Assembly: GCF_030268885.1 (NCBI RefSeq)
Contig: NZ_BSSA01000009.1
Span: 124,001-188,000 of the forward strand
Reading direction: 5' to 3'
Source of the DNA: Kitasatospora phosalacinea
GTDB lineage: Bacteria; Actinomycetota; Actinomycetes; Streptomycetales; Streptomycetaceae
Length of the DNA: 64,000 bases
Shown here in pieces: positions 1 to 7,888 of this stretch. Position numbers and translations under genes: made by a program. Position 1 is the first letter of the stretch. Every line of letters starts with the position of its first letter. The notes below the pieces were generated by a model. It saw nothing but the letters and a program-made list of their open reading frames with translations, was not told the origin of the DNA and ran no database searches.

Positions 1-25
1 GTTCGACAGTCTTGTACCAGTGCCC

Positions 26-50
26 GCCGCCCGGTGAACAGCCGGGCGGC
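26..50 (-). terminator. Hairpin after the LacI-family gene
   Basis: A perfect 9-bp stem (26-34 with 42-50) encloses a 7-nt loop, about 40 bp past the stop of the LacI-type gene read on the minus strand. There is no clear U-run, which is usual for terminators in this GC-rich group. A terminator is the simplest reading. Confidence 0.5.
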
Positions 51-88
51 CCCGGCGCCGAACACGCCCGTCCGGGCGGGGCGGGCCG

Positions 89-1240
89 TCAGCAGGACTG
101 GCGCACCACCAGGTGGGTCGGCAGCACCACCGAACGGCCCGGCGCCGGGTCCTGGAGCAGCTCCACCGCCCGGGCGCCCAGGTCCTCGACCGGCTGGCGG
201 ACGGTGGTCAGGCCCGGCCGGGCCGTCGCGGCGGCGGGGGAGTCGTCGAAGCCGATCACCGCCACGTCGTCCGGCACCCGCCGCCCGAGCCGGTGCAGCG
301 CCCGCAGCGCGCCCATCGCCATCGCGTCCGAGGCGGCGAACACCGCGTCCACGTCCGGGTACTGGTCGAGCAGCCGGAGCATCGCGTGCTCGCCGGAGCG
401 CGACCCGAAGTCGCCGTACGCCACCGCGGAGCGGGTCGGGTCGCCCTGGTCGGCCAGCGCCCGGCGGTAACCGGCCAACCGGTCGGCGCCCGCGGCGGTG
501 TCCGGCGGCCCGGCGATGGTGGCGATCCGCCGCCGCCCGGCCCGGTGCAGCAGGTGGACGGCGGCGCGGGCGCCGCTCAGGTTGTCGGCGTCCACGTGCG
601 CCAGCCGCTGCGACTGCGGCGGCCGGCCCAGCGACACCACCGGCACGCCCGCGGCCTGCAGCAGCCCCGGGAGCGCGGGGTCGCCCCACCGTCCGACCAG
701 CAGCACGCCGTCCACGTGCCCGCCGCACAGGTAGCGCACCAGCGAGGGCCGGGCCGGGCCCGGACCCGCTGTCAGCACCACCAACTCCCGGTCCGGGACG
801 ACCCGCTGCGCTCCCGCGAGCAGCCGCACCGGGAACGGGTCGGCGTGGAAGCGCAGCACGTCCGCGAACGCCACCACGGCGATCGCCCCGGTGTCCCGGG
901 CCGTCGCGGCGGGCGCCCGGCGGCGGACGTAGCTCAACTCGCGGGCCGCGCACTCCACGCGCGCCGCGATCTCGGCGGACACCGGCGCGGACCGGTTCAG
1001 CACCCGGGAGGCGGTGGCGCTCGACACGCCCGCCCGGGCCGCGACCTGAGCCAGCGTGGGCCCGGGCGACGAACACGTCCGGTCCGTCGCGCCCGCTGCG
1101 TCCGTCGCGCCCGCTGCGTCCGGCGCGTTCGGTGCGGGCGTCGCGCCCGGAGCGCCGTCCGGTCCGGGGGTCGGGAACGGGAGGGTGCCGCCCGGCTGGC
1201 GGGTGGCGGTGGTCGGGTGGGGGAGCGGGTGCACGCGCAA
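89..1240 (-). CDS. LacI/GalR-family transcriptional regulator
   Basis: One-component sugar-type repressor. The LacI helix-turn-helix (TLAQVAARAGVSSATASRVL) lies near residues 62-82. A periplasmic-binding-protein-like effector domain follows, with the family patterns VDGVLLVGRWG, AAVHLLHRAGRRRIATI, AVFAASDAMAMGALRAL and DVAVIGFDDSP. The TTG at 1240 sits 9 nt after AAGGAAGG (1250-1257); a GTG at 1234 is the alternative. A longer reading to 1447 would run through the promoter and is rejected. The 60 residues before the HTH are Pro/Ala/Thr-rich and contain a tandem DAAGAT pair encoded by an 18-bp repeat (1082-1117), which is unusual for this family. The ligand is unknown; no sugar transport or glycosidase gene is adjacent. 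Confidence 0.85.
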   Translation of the reverse strand: MRVHPLPHPTTATRQPGGTLPFPTPGPDGAPGATPAPNAPDAAGATDAAGATDRTCSSPGPTLAQVAARAGVSSATASRVLNRSAPVSAEIAARVECAARELSYVRRRAPAATARDTGAIAVVAFADVLRFHADPFPVRLLAGAQRVVPDRELVVLTAGPGPARPSLVRYLCGGHVDGVLLVGRWGDPALPGLLQAAGVPVVSLGRPPQSQRLAHVDADNLSGARAAVHLLHRAGRRRIATIAGPPDTAAGADRLAGYRRALADQGDPTRSAVAYGDFGSRSGEHAMLRLLDQYPDVDAVFAASDAMAMGALRALHRLGRRVPDDVAVIGFDDSPAAATARPGLTTVRQPVEDLGARAVELLQDPAPGRSVVLPTHLVVRQSC

Positions 1241-1309
1241 CGCGGTCGCCCTTCCTTGCGCGGGGTGGGGGGAGCCGGTGGCCACCCGCCCGGGGCCATC
1301 GGTGACCGC

Positions 1310-1339
1310 ACCGTAGGTGCCTGGTCGGTGGACCGTCAA
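1310..1339 (-). promoter_or_regulatory. Predicted promoter of the LacI-type gene
   Basis: On the minus strand TTGACG (1339-1334), an 18-nt spacer and TACGGT (1315-1310) match the main vegetative promoter pattern of streptomycetes. It lies inside the longest possible reading frame, which supports the downstream TTG/GTG start. I see nothing else in the 1241-1540 gap. Confidence 0.55.
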
Positions 1340-1540
1340 GGCTTGTGACACGACCATCTCGCCCGCGCCGCCCCCGGCGTCACCCCGCCCCCGCCGACCA
1401 TGATCGCCACCACCCCGCCGCCCGGCGGGAGTTGGCGCGTCCGCCACTTGACGCGACGTCAGCGACCTGCCCGCCGTCGGACGCCCCGCCCGCCCCGACC
1501 GGTCCGGCCCGCCCCCGACCGTCCCGCGCGCCCCGCGGCG

Positions 1541-2314
1541 TCAGATGCGCGCCTTCCGCACCGAGTGCACCGTCGCCCCGGCCAGGGCCAGCGTCGACCG
1601 GAGCAGCGGGAGCCGCTCGTGGCGGCGGTACAGCGCCCAGTTGTGCTTGACCAGCGACAGCTTGTTCGAGGAGAGCGAGCCCGCCCGGCCGGAGCGGTAG
1701 ATCGCCAGCGGCTCCTGCAGGCCCCGGGCCGGGTGCCCGTCCCGCATGATCGACAGCCACAGCGCGTAGTCCTGCCGCTTCGGCATGTCCGGCATCAGCC
1801 TGGTGCCCAGCGCCGCGCGGTCGTACATGGCGGTCAGCGCCCCGATGTGGTCCTGCACCAGCATGTCCCGGTACGTCACGCGCGCCCGCGCCGCGACCAC
1901 CCGCCCGTTCGGCACGAAGTCGCACGCCTCGCCCGCGTGGTCGCCGTCGACCTTGTAGTAGGAGGTGAACGTCAGCGGAGCGTCACCGTCGGCGGCGAAC
2001 GCCAACTGCCGCTCCAGCTTCTCCGCCAGCCACATGTCGTCGCTGTCCAGGAACGCCACGTACTGCCCCCGCGCCCGGGCCATCGCCAGGTTGCGGGCCC
2101 GCGCCGCACCGCCCTGCTCGGGCGCCGCCTGCGGCAGCACCCGCCCGTCCTGCCGGGCGAGTTCCTGCAGCAGCTCCATGGAGCCGTCGGTGGAGGCGTC
2201 GTCGGTGACCAGCAGCTCCACGTCCGCGTGCGTCTGCGCGAGCACGGAGCGCACCGACGCACCCAGGGTGGCAACCGAATTGTGGACCGGCATCACCACG
2301 GAGACCAGGGGCAC
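1541..2314 (-). CDS. Family 2 glycosyltransferase
   Basis: GT-A fold glycosyltransferase of about 257 residues that probably adds a sugar from an NDP-sugar to a cell-surface or exported glycan. It opens with the classic GT2 strand (MPLVSVVMPVHN), followed by the nucleotide-binding TDDASTDGS and the metal-binding LDSDDMW near residues 90-96. The C-terminal part has RQDYALWLSIMRDG, the region where GT2 enzymes bind acceptor. GTG at 2314 is chosen because GAGGA lies 8 nt upstream and the protein then starts exactly at the GT2 core; longer in-frame starts exist up to 2533. It is isolated, with no other glycan genes beside it, so the acceptor cannot be inferred. Confidence 0.85.
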   Translation of the reverse strand: MPLVSVVMPVHNSVATLGASVRSVLAQTHADVELLVTDDASTDGSMELLQELARQDGRVLPQAAPEQGGAARARNLAMARARGQYVAFLDSDDMWLAEKLERQLAFAADGDAPLTFTSYYKVDGDHAGEACDFVPNGRVVAARARVTYRDMLVQDHIGALTAMYDRAALGTRLMPDMPKRQDYALWLSIMRDGHPARGLQEPLAIYRSGRAGSLSSNKLSLVKHNWALYRRHERLPLLRSTLALAGATVHSVRKARI

Positions 2315-2573
2315 GGCAGTGTTCCTCACCAGGATCGAAATCGTCACGGACCCCGCCGCGGCCCGCCGCACGCGCCGCCCGGGGGCAGCCGCGTCACCGG
2401 CCGCGACGTGGAACTGCACCGTACCAAGCGATCCGCCACCGCCCCGCACGAGCCGGTCGCGCGGACCGTCCCGACCGCCCCGCGGCGGGTGAGCCGGGCG
2501 GAGCGGTAACGGGTGCCGTCGCCGACCTGCCACGCGGCGCCCTGCGGCCCGCGCCCGGCCCGGCCGTCCGGGG

Positions 2574-3623
2574 TCAGTCCTCGTAGTAGTTGTTGACGAC
2601 CACGTCCGGCGTGTCGTCGTCGAGGGCCTCGTACAGCAGCGCGCCGCCGACCAGGCCCGCCGCGCCCGCGCCGATCATGGCGCCGGTGCCGAAGCGGCGG
2701 CCGCCGCCGTCGTGCCGGTGCTCCGGGGGGTGGGCGTCGTAGCCGTGGGGGTGGACCGGGTGGGCGGCGGGTACGGGGTCGACGTAGTACGGCGGCGGGG
2801 TGGTGCGGACGCGCTGGGCGCAGGCCGGGCAGGACGGGACCGGGCGCGCTACGCCCCACTGCGGGGACCACAGGACCTCGGCGGCCGCCGGTCCGTGCGC
2901 CGGGTCGAAGAAGCAGCCCGCCGGGGCGGCCGGCGCGGGCGCCGCGACCGGCACGGCGGCCACGGCCGGTGCGGGGAGCACGGGCGCGGCGACGACCGGC
3001 GGCGCGCTCGGCGGGGGCGGGGGCGCCACCGGCGGCGTCGTGACGGCAGCGGGGGCCGCGGGCGTCGGGGCGAGCGCGGCGACGCCGAAGTCCGCCGCGA
3101 TGCCCGCCAGGCCGGAGCGGTAGCCCTGGCCGACGGCGCGGAACTTCCAGCCGCCGCCGTGCCGGTACAGCTCGCCGAAGACCACCGCGGTCTCCGCGTC
3201 CAGCTCCGGGCCCAGCTCGTAGCGGGCCAGCTCGACGCCCGCCGGGTCGGTGAGGCGCACGTACGCCCCGGCGACCGAGCCGAAGGACTGGCGGCGCTCG
3301 TCGGCCTGGTAGATCGCCACGGCGAACACGATCCGCCGCACCGCCTCCTCGACGCCGAGCAGGTCGACGGCGAGCCGTTCGCGGTCGGTGCCGTCGCCGG
3401 GGGCGCCGAGGTGGGTGACCGCGCCGTCGGGGCTGGTCAGGTTGTTGAAGAAGACGAAGTGCCGGTCGGAGAGCGCCTTGCCGTCGTCGTCGCAGAGCAG
3501 CGCGTTCGCGTCCAGGTCGTAGGCGTCCGCGGCCCGCCACCCGAGGCCGACCAGTACGCTCGCCGGACCCTTGCCGTCCCTGATCACCGGGACGTTCCCG
3601 CCCTTGGCCAAGGCCGTCGACAT
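2574..3623 (-). CDS. TerD-domain protein with Pro-rich linker and CxxC tail
   Basis: Residues 1-190 form a TerD (tellurium-resistance / calcium-binding stress) domain: LVGLGWRAADAYDLDANALL, FNNLTSPDGAVTHLGD-type loop and IVFAVAIYQADERRQSFGSV. A Pro/Ala-rich linker follows (about 190-245). The C-terminal region has a single CPAC pair, a Tyr/His/Pro-rich stretch, a glycine-rich hydrophobic segment (MIGAGAAGLVGGALLYEAL) and an acidic end (NNYYED). GGAGGAGC stands before the ATG. TerD proteins in this phylum act in envelope stress and development. The CxxC and glycine-rich tail suggest a membrane or protein-contact role, which is inference. The divergent gene on the right is a SpoIIE-type phosphatase. 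Confidence 0.85.
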   Translation of the reverse strand: MSTALAKGGNVPVIRDGKGPASVLVGLGWRAADAYDLDANALLCDDDGKALSDRHFVFFNNLTSPDGAVTHLGAPGDGTDRERLAVDLLGVEEAVRRIVFAVAIYQADERRQSFGSVAGAYVRLTDPAGVELARYELGPELDAETAVVFGELYRHGGGWKFRAVGQGYRSGLAGIAADFGVAALAPTPAAPAAVTTPPVAPPPPPSAPPVVAAPVLPAPAVAAVPVAAPAPAAPAGCFFDPAHGPAAAEVLWSPQWGVARPVPSCPACAQRVRTTPPPYYVDPVPAAHPVHPHGYDAHPPEHRHDGGGRRFGTGAMIGAGAAGLVGGALLYEALDDDTPDVVVNNYYED

Positions 3624-3832
3624 TGCTGCTCCTCCAGTTCGGACGATGATCGTTCCGCGTGGTCAACGGGCCGTCCGGACGGTGGGTTCCCGCTCGGACG
3701 GCCGCCGCTCACCCGTCCGGTCCGCCGGGGTCGCCACCGCCGCGGGCGGCCGGAAAAGTGGCGGAGGACCCCCGGGGAGAGGGCCGGGGGAGAGGGCCGG
3801 GCGGGAACGCCGAGCGGAGGGAGAGGGCGGCC

Positions 3833-5536
3833 GTGTACGGGCGACCGGAGCAGGCCGATCGGGGCGAGGCCCTGCGCCGCACCGTGCAGCGGCTGCGCCG
3901 GGAGCACCGCCGCACCCGCCCCGTCGAGCCGCCCGCGCCGCCGCTCGTCCCGGAGACCGCGCTCGACCCGGAGCTGGCCCGGCCGCCGGACCTCGACCTG
4001 CACCACCTGCTGGACGCCGTCCCGCAGGCCGCGGTGCTGGCCGAGCCGGTGTTCGACGACAGCGGCGGCGTCCGTGACCTGGCCGCGGTGATCGTCAACG
4101 AGGCCGCCGTCCGCAGCCCGCACCACCTCGGCCGGGCGCACCGGGACGCCGCCGGGGGCCCGGACGCCGCCGACGGCCGCGGCGTCTCGCTGCGCCAGGC
4201 GTACCCGGGCCTGTGGACCGCGGTGTTCGCGGAGACCGTCGCCGAGGTGCTGCGCACCGGGTGCGCGGCCCGCGGGGTGCCGGTGAGCTGGCGCGGCACG
4301 GGGCCCGACGGCAGCACCCGCACCCGCCGCGAGCAGCTGACCGCGCACCGGCTGGGACGGCGGCTGCTGCTGGTATGGCCCGAGGCCCGCGCCGAGGAGA
4401 TCGCCCGCGCCGCGCAGCGCATCGCCCGGGTCGGCTGGGCCGAGTGGAGCCTGCACGAGGACCGGCTCGACGTCTCGCCCGGCCTCGCCGCCCTGCTCGG
4501 CTTCGCCCCCGGGACGGAGAGCGTCCCGCCGGGCCGGGCGCTGCGCCGGGTCACCGAGACCGCCCGCCCGGCCCTGTACCGCGAACTCGACCGGCTGCTG
4601 TCCACCGGCGAGGACATCGACGTGCTGACCGAGCTGTACGGGGTCGGCCGCCCGCGCCGGGTCCGGGTGGTCGCCGAGGTGCTGCGCGAGGACGGCGGCC
4701 CGGTCGAGGGGCTGCGGGTGGTGCTGCAGGACGTCACCGAGCTGTGGGAGAGCAGGCGGCGGCTGCGCGAGCAGGAGGAGGAGACCGAGCGGCAGGCCCG
4801 CCGCGCCGACGCCGAGCACCACGTCGTCCAGCGGCTGCAGGACGCCCTGCAGCCGCGCTCGGCCGCCCTCACCGGCCTCGGCGTCAGCACCGCCGTCGCC
4901 TACCGCCCGGCCGAGGGGCGGGTCGGCGGCGACTGGTTCAAGGTCCGCCAACTCCCGGACGGGCCACTGCTGTTCGCGGTCGGCGACGCGCGCGGGCACG
5001 GGCTGGACGCGGTCGCCCTGATGTCGATGCTGCGGCACGCGCTGGCCGGACTGGCGTTCACCGGCGCGCTGGTCGAGTCGCTCGGCGGCTGGCTCAACCG
5101 GATCGCCTGCGACGAGGGCGACGAGGCCACCGCCACCGCGGTCGTCTCCCGGTACTACCCCGACCGGCGCCTGCTGCGCTGGATCTGCGCGGGTCACCCC
5201 CCGCCGGTGCTGCTGCGCGCGGGCCGGGTCACCCTGCTGGAGCCCGAGACCGGCCCCCCGTTCGGCGTGCTGCCCGACACCGCCTACCGGGCGGTGGAGA
5301 CGCCCGTCCGCCCCGGCGACACCGTGCTGCTGTACACCGACGGCCTGGTCGAGCGCCGCGACCAGGACCTCGACGTCCGCCTGGAGGCCCTGTGCGGGGC
5401 CGTCCGGACGCACGCCGTCACGGACCGCGCGACCGGCCCCGAGCTGCAGGGACTGGTGGACGCCGTGGTGCGCGAGATGTCCGGCCCGCTCTCCGAGGAC
5501 GACGCCACGCTGCTGGCCCTCCGCTTCGAGGCGTGA
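3833..5536 (+). CDS. PAS domain-containing SpoIIE-type PP2C phosphatase
   Basis: Predicted Mn2+-dependent serine/threonine phosphatase of about 567 residues that should act on an anti-sigma antagonist (STAS) protein. There are two PAS-like regions, near 40-170 and 200-310, the second ending in the PAC-like VVLQDVTELWESRRRL. A short coiled coil (REQEEETERQARRADAEHHV) leads into the phosphatase. Metal-site motifs GGDWF, VGDARGHG, YTDGLVERR and SEDDATLLALR are all present, so it should be active. GTG at 3833 is chosen because GGAGGGA lies 10 nt upstream; the frame stays open to 3659. No anti-sigma gene is adjacent; the nearest STAS gene is at 36774. Confidence 0.88.
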   Translation: MYGRPEQADRGEALRRTVQRLRREHRRTRPVEPPAPPLVPETALDPELARPPDLDLHHLLDAVPQAAVLAEPVFDDSGGVRDLAAVIVNEAAVRSPHHLGRAHRDAAGGPDAADGRGVSLRQAYPGLWTAVFAETVAEVLRTGCAARGVPVSWRGTGPDGSTRTRREQLTAHRLGRRLLLVWPEARAEEIARAAQRIARVGWAEWSLHEDRLDVSPGLAALLGFAPGTESVPPGRALRRVTETARPALYRELDRLLSTGEDIDVLTELYGVGRPRRVRVVAEVLREDGGPVEGLRVVLQDVTELWESRRRLREQEEETERQARRADAEHHVVQRLQDALQPRSAALTGLGVSTAVAYRPAEGRVGGDWFKVRQLPDGPLLFAVGDARGHGLDAVALMSMLRHALAGLAFTGALVESLGGWLNRIACDEGDEATATAVVSRYYPDRRLLRWICAGHPPPVLLRAGRVTLLEPETGPPFGVLPDTAYRAVETPVRPGDTVLLYTDGLVERRDQDLDVRLEALCGAVRTHAVTDRATGPELQGLVDAVVREMSGPLSEDDATLLALRFEA

Positions 5537-5575
5537 GCCCGCAGCGGCTCCGAAGGCCGGGCCCGCGACGACCGA

Positions 5576-5613
5576 CCGCCCCGCCCCGCCGAGGAGGCGG
5601 CGGGACGGGGCGG
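5576..5613. terminator. Bidirectional hairpin between convergent genes
   Basis: A long GC-rich stem (CCGCCCC...GGGGCGG arms) with a short central loop fills the gap between the convergent phosphatase and universal stress genes. It is probably shared by both. Confidence 0.55.
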
Positions 5614-5629
5614 CCGGAACCGGGGGAGG

Positions 5630-6493
5630 TCAGTCGTGCGGGACGACGGCGACCGGGGACTGCGCGTGGTGGATCACCGCGTGCGCGACCGAGCCGAGCT
5701 TGCTGCCCAGACCCAGGGCGCGCCGACGGCGGCCGACCACCACCAGGTCGGCCTGCCCGGACGCCTCCACCAGCGCGGCCGCGCCGCCGCCGGTGCGCAC
5801 GTCCTCCAGCACCAGGGTGCGCGGGTACTTCTCCCGCCACGGGGCGACCGCCTCGGCGACCATCCCGGCGGCCAGCGCGCCCAGCTCCTGCTGCTCGGTC
5901 TCCACCGGGATCCACCCGGCGTACCCGTACGCGGGCGGCAGCTCCCAGCCGTGCACCACCCGCACCCGGGCGCCGCGCAGCCGGGCCGCCTCGAAGGCGA
6001 ACTCCAGCACCCCGGCGTCGGGTTCGAGCGCGTCCAGGCCGACCGCGACCTCCGGCTCGTGCGCGACCGGCTCCGGCCGCCCCTCGCGGACCAGCACCAC
6101 CGGCGTCGCCGAACGGCCCGCCACGCCGAGGCTGACCGAGCCGACCAGCAGCCCGCGGAAGCCGCCCAGCCCGCGGGTGCCGATCACCAGCAGCTCCCCC
6201 TGCTCGGCGGCGGCCGTCAGCCCGTCGATCGCGGCGTCCGGCACCAGCTCGCCGGAGACGTCGAGGCCGGGGTAGGCGGCGGCCAGCTCCCCGGCGACGT
6301 CGTCGAGCATCGACCGGGCGCCGCCCTCCAGGTCGTCGGCCCTCACCAGGTCGTTCGCCTTCCGGCCCAGGTACGGCCAGGCGTGCAGCAGCCGCAGCGG
6401 CGCCCCCCGTCGGCCGGCCTCCTGGGCGGCCCAGTGCGCGGCGGCCCGGCTGCGGACGGACGCGTCTACGGCGGCGAGAACGGGACGAGTCAT
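5630..6493 (-). CDS. Universal stress protein, two UspA domains
   Basis: Cytoplasmic tandem UspA protein of 287 residues. Each half has the alpha/beta Usp pattern: VLAAVDASVRSRAAAHWAAQ opens the first and EVAVGLDALEPDAG the second. Both halves end in the ATP-loop signature (GTRGLGGFRGLLVGSVS and GRRRRALGLGSKLGSVA), so the ATP-binding type is likely. GGGAAGG lies before the ATG. It is transcribed away from the HTH-PPOX gene; in related genomes Usp and PPOX-fold genes often share redox or dormancy regulons, but no regulator is adjacent here. Confidence 0.92.
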   Translation of the reverse strand: MTRPVLAAVDASVRSRAAAHWAAQEAGRRGAPLRLLHAWPYLGRKANDLVRADDLEGGARSMLDDVAGELAAAYPGLDVSGELVPDAAIDGLTAAAEQGELLVIGTRGLGGFRGLLVGSVSLGVAGRSATPVVLVREGRPEPVAHEPEVAVGLDALEPDAGVLEFAFEAARLRGARVRVVHGWELPPAYGYAGWIPVETEQQELGALAAGMVAEAVAPWREKYPRTLVLEDVRTGGGAAALVEASGQADLVVVGRRRRALGLGSKLGSVAHAVIHHAQSPVAVVPHD

Positions 6494-6776
6494 GGCAGTG
6501 CCTTCCCTGTGCGGATCCCTGCGGGCCCCCGAGGCCCGGCATCGGGTTCACCGCCCACCCTGCCCCCGCCCGCGCGGGCCCGCCAGGGCCGACGGCCCCG
6601 GCGCCCGGGGCCGTTGGTCCCGGCTCCGGCCCCGAGCGCGGGCGCGGCGCGCAGGAGAAGGGTCCAAGGCCCCTGCCGGAACGGGCCCGAGGTCGCGCAC
6701 CATGAAGGCGAGACCGGACGAACCGGGAGGAACCGCCCCCGGACCGACCGGACCGCCGACCCGGGAGGTGACCGGA

Positions 6777-7436
6777 GTGACCACCGAACACGCCCCCGCG
6801 ACCACGACCGTGATCGCCCGCCGCTTCGCCGACCGCCTCGCCGACCTCGGGCTCGGCGAGGCGCAGGCGGCGGCCAGGGCGGGCATGTCGACCACCTACC
6901 TGCGCCGCGTCCTGGAACTCGGGCCCGACTTCGACCCGCCCGCCCTGCTGCGGCTGGCCGCCGTCCTCGGCCTGGAGTACGAGGAACTGGTGGCCGGCCG
7001 ACCCGCCGAGCGCGCCGCGGCCGCCCGCCCCGACGGCCCCGCCCCGGCCGGGCCGCCCGTCCTCGGCGAACTCGGCGTCGCCGAGTGCTGGCAGCGCCTG
7101 GGGGCCCACGGCCTCGGCCGGATCGCCCGCACCGGCCCGGACGGCCCCGTGGTGCGCCCCGTCGGCTACCTGGTGCACGAGCACACCGTCCTCTACCGCA
7201 CCGCCGGCGACGGCGCGCTGGCCCCCGGCCCGGGCGGCGACGCCGCGTTCGAGGTGGACCGCGCCGACCGGGACCTGCGCGAGGGCTGGAGCGTGCTGAT
7301 GATCGGCCCGCTGGAGTACGTCACCGAACCGGCCCTGCTGGCCGAACTGCCCGCGCCGCCCGCGCACGGGCGCTGGGTGCGGCTGACCCCGACCACCGTC
7401 ACCGGACGCAGCATCCGGACCGCGCGCCGGGAGTGA
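6777..7436 (+). CDS. HTH-PPOX fusion: pyridoxamine 5'-phosphate oxidase-fold protein
   Basis: About 219 residues. An XRE-like helix-turn-helix (GLGEAQAAARAGMSTTYLRRVLE, roughly residues 24-72) precedes a split-barrel flavin-binding domain (about 98-219) with LGRIARTGPDGPVVRPVGYLV and GWSVLMIGPLEYVTE. Such proteins bind FMN, F420 or related cofactors, so this could couple redox state to DNA binding; that is inference. GTG at 6777 follows GGGAGGTG by 7 nt; an in-frame ATG at 6702 has no good ribosome site. It diverges from the Usp gene across 283 bp with no other visible gene. Confidence 0.82.
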   Translation: MTTEHAPATTTVIARRFADRLADLGLGEAQAAARAGMSTTYLRRVLELGPDFDPPALLRLAAVLGLEYEELVAGRPAERAAAARPDGPAPAGPPVLGELGVAECWQRLGAHGLGRIARTGPDGPVVRPVGYLVHEHTVLYRTAGDGALAPGPGGDAAFEVDRADRDLREGWSVLMIGPLEYVTEPALLAELPAPPAHGRWVRLTPTTVTGRSIRTARRE

Positions 7437-7478
7437 CCGTCCGGCGCGAGCGACCGGCCGGGGGGGCGACCGTGCGGG

Positions 7479-7522
7479 GCCGGCCCGGGCAGCAACTCTG
7501 GGGAAGCGCTGCCCGGGCCGGC
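7479..7522 (+). terminator. Strong hairpin after the HTH-PPOX gene
   Basis: A perfect 15-bp stem (7479-7493 with 7508-7522) around a 14-nt loop begins 42 bp after the stop codon. It is a clear intrinsic-type terminator. Confidence 0.7.
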
Positions 7523-7591
7523 GACCCGCTCGTGCGGGCGGAGCACGAAGGCCCGCCCGCGACACGCACCGCGCCCCGCCACCGGGTCCTC

Positions 7592-7692
7592 GCCCCCGCC
7601 ACATCGGGAGGGACCCGCTGTCGGATCCTGCCCCCGCCACATCGGGAGGGATCCGCCGCCGGATCCTGCCCCCGCCACATCGGGAGGGACCC
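7592..7692. repeat. 38-bp direct tandem repeat, about 2.6 copies
   Basis: Copies begin at 7592, 7630 and 7668, an exact 38-bp period. The shared core contains CCCCCGCCACATCGGGAGG and a GGATCC-like part. There are no unique spacers, so this is not a CRISPR array. It lies in the 452-bp non-coding gap (7437-7888) between a terminator and the next gene, so it could be an upstream binding array or an intergenic minisatellite. I see no other gene in the gap. Confidence 0.8.
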
Positions 7693-7888
7693 GGCCCCCC
7701 GCGGAGCGCGGGGTTTCCCTGAACGACGTCCACCGTAGCCGCGACCCGGCGCACCGGATCGGCACCGCGTCCACAGTCACTTGGCGCTCCGTCCACCACT
7801 GGCCCAGGCTGGGAGGAACGATCCGCCGACGGGGGCGGCACCGAAGACCGGGCGGGGGGCCGGACGGGAACGAACGGGAGGTGGCGAC

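Noticed and set aside
89-1447. LacI-type gene starting at 1447
   Set aside because: The extra N-terminal codons run through a good promoter (1310-1339), and a ribosome site supports a start at 1240.
7592-7692. CRISPR array
   Set aside because: The 38-bp units are directly adjacent with no unique spacers between them, and only about 2.6 copies exist.
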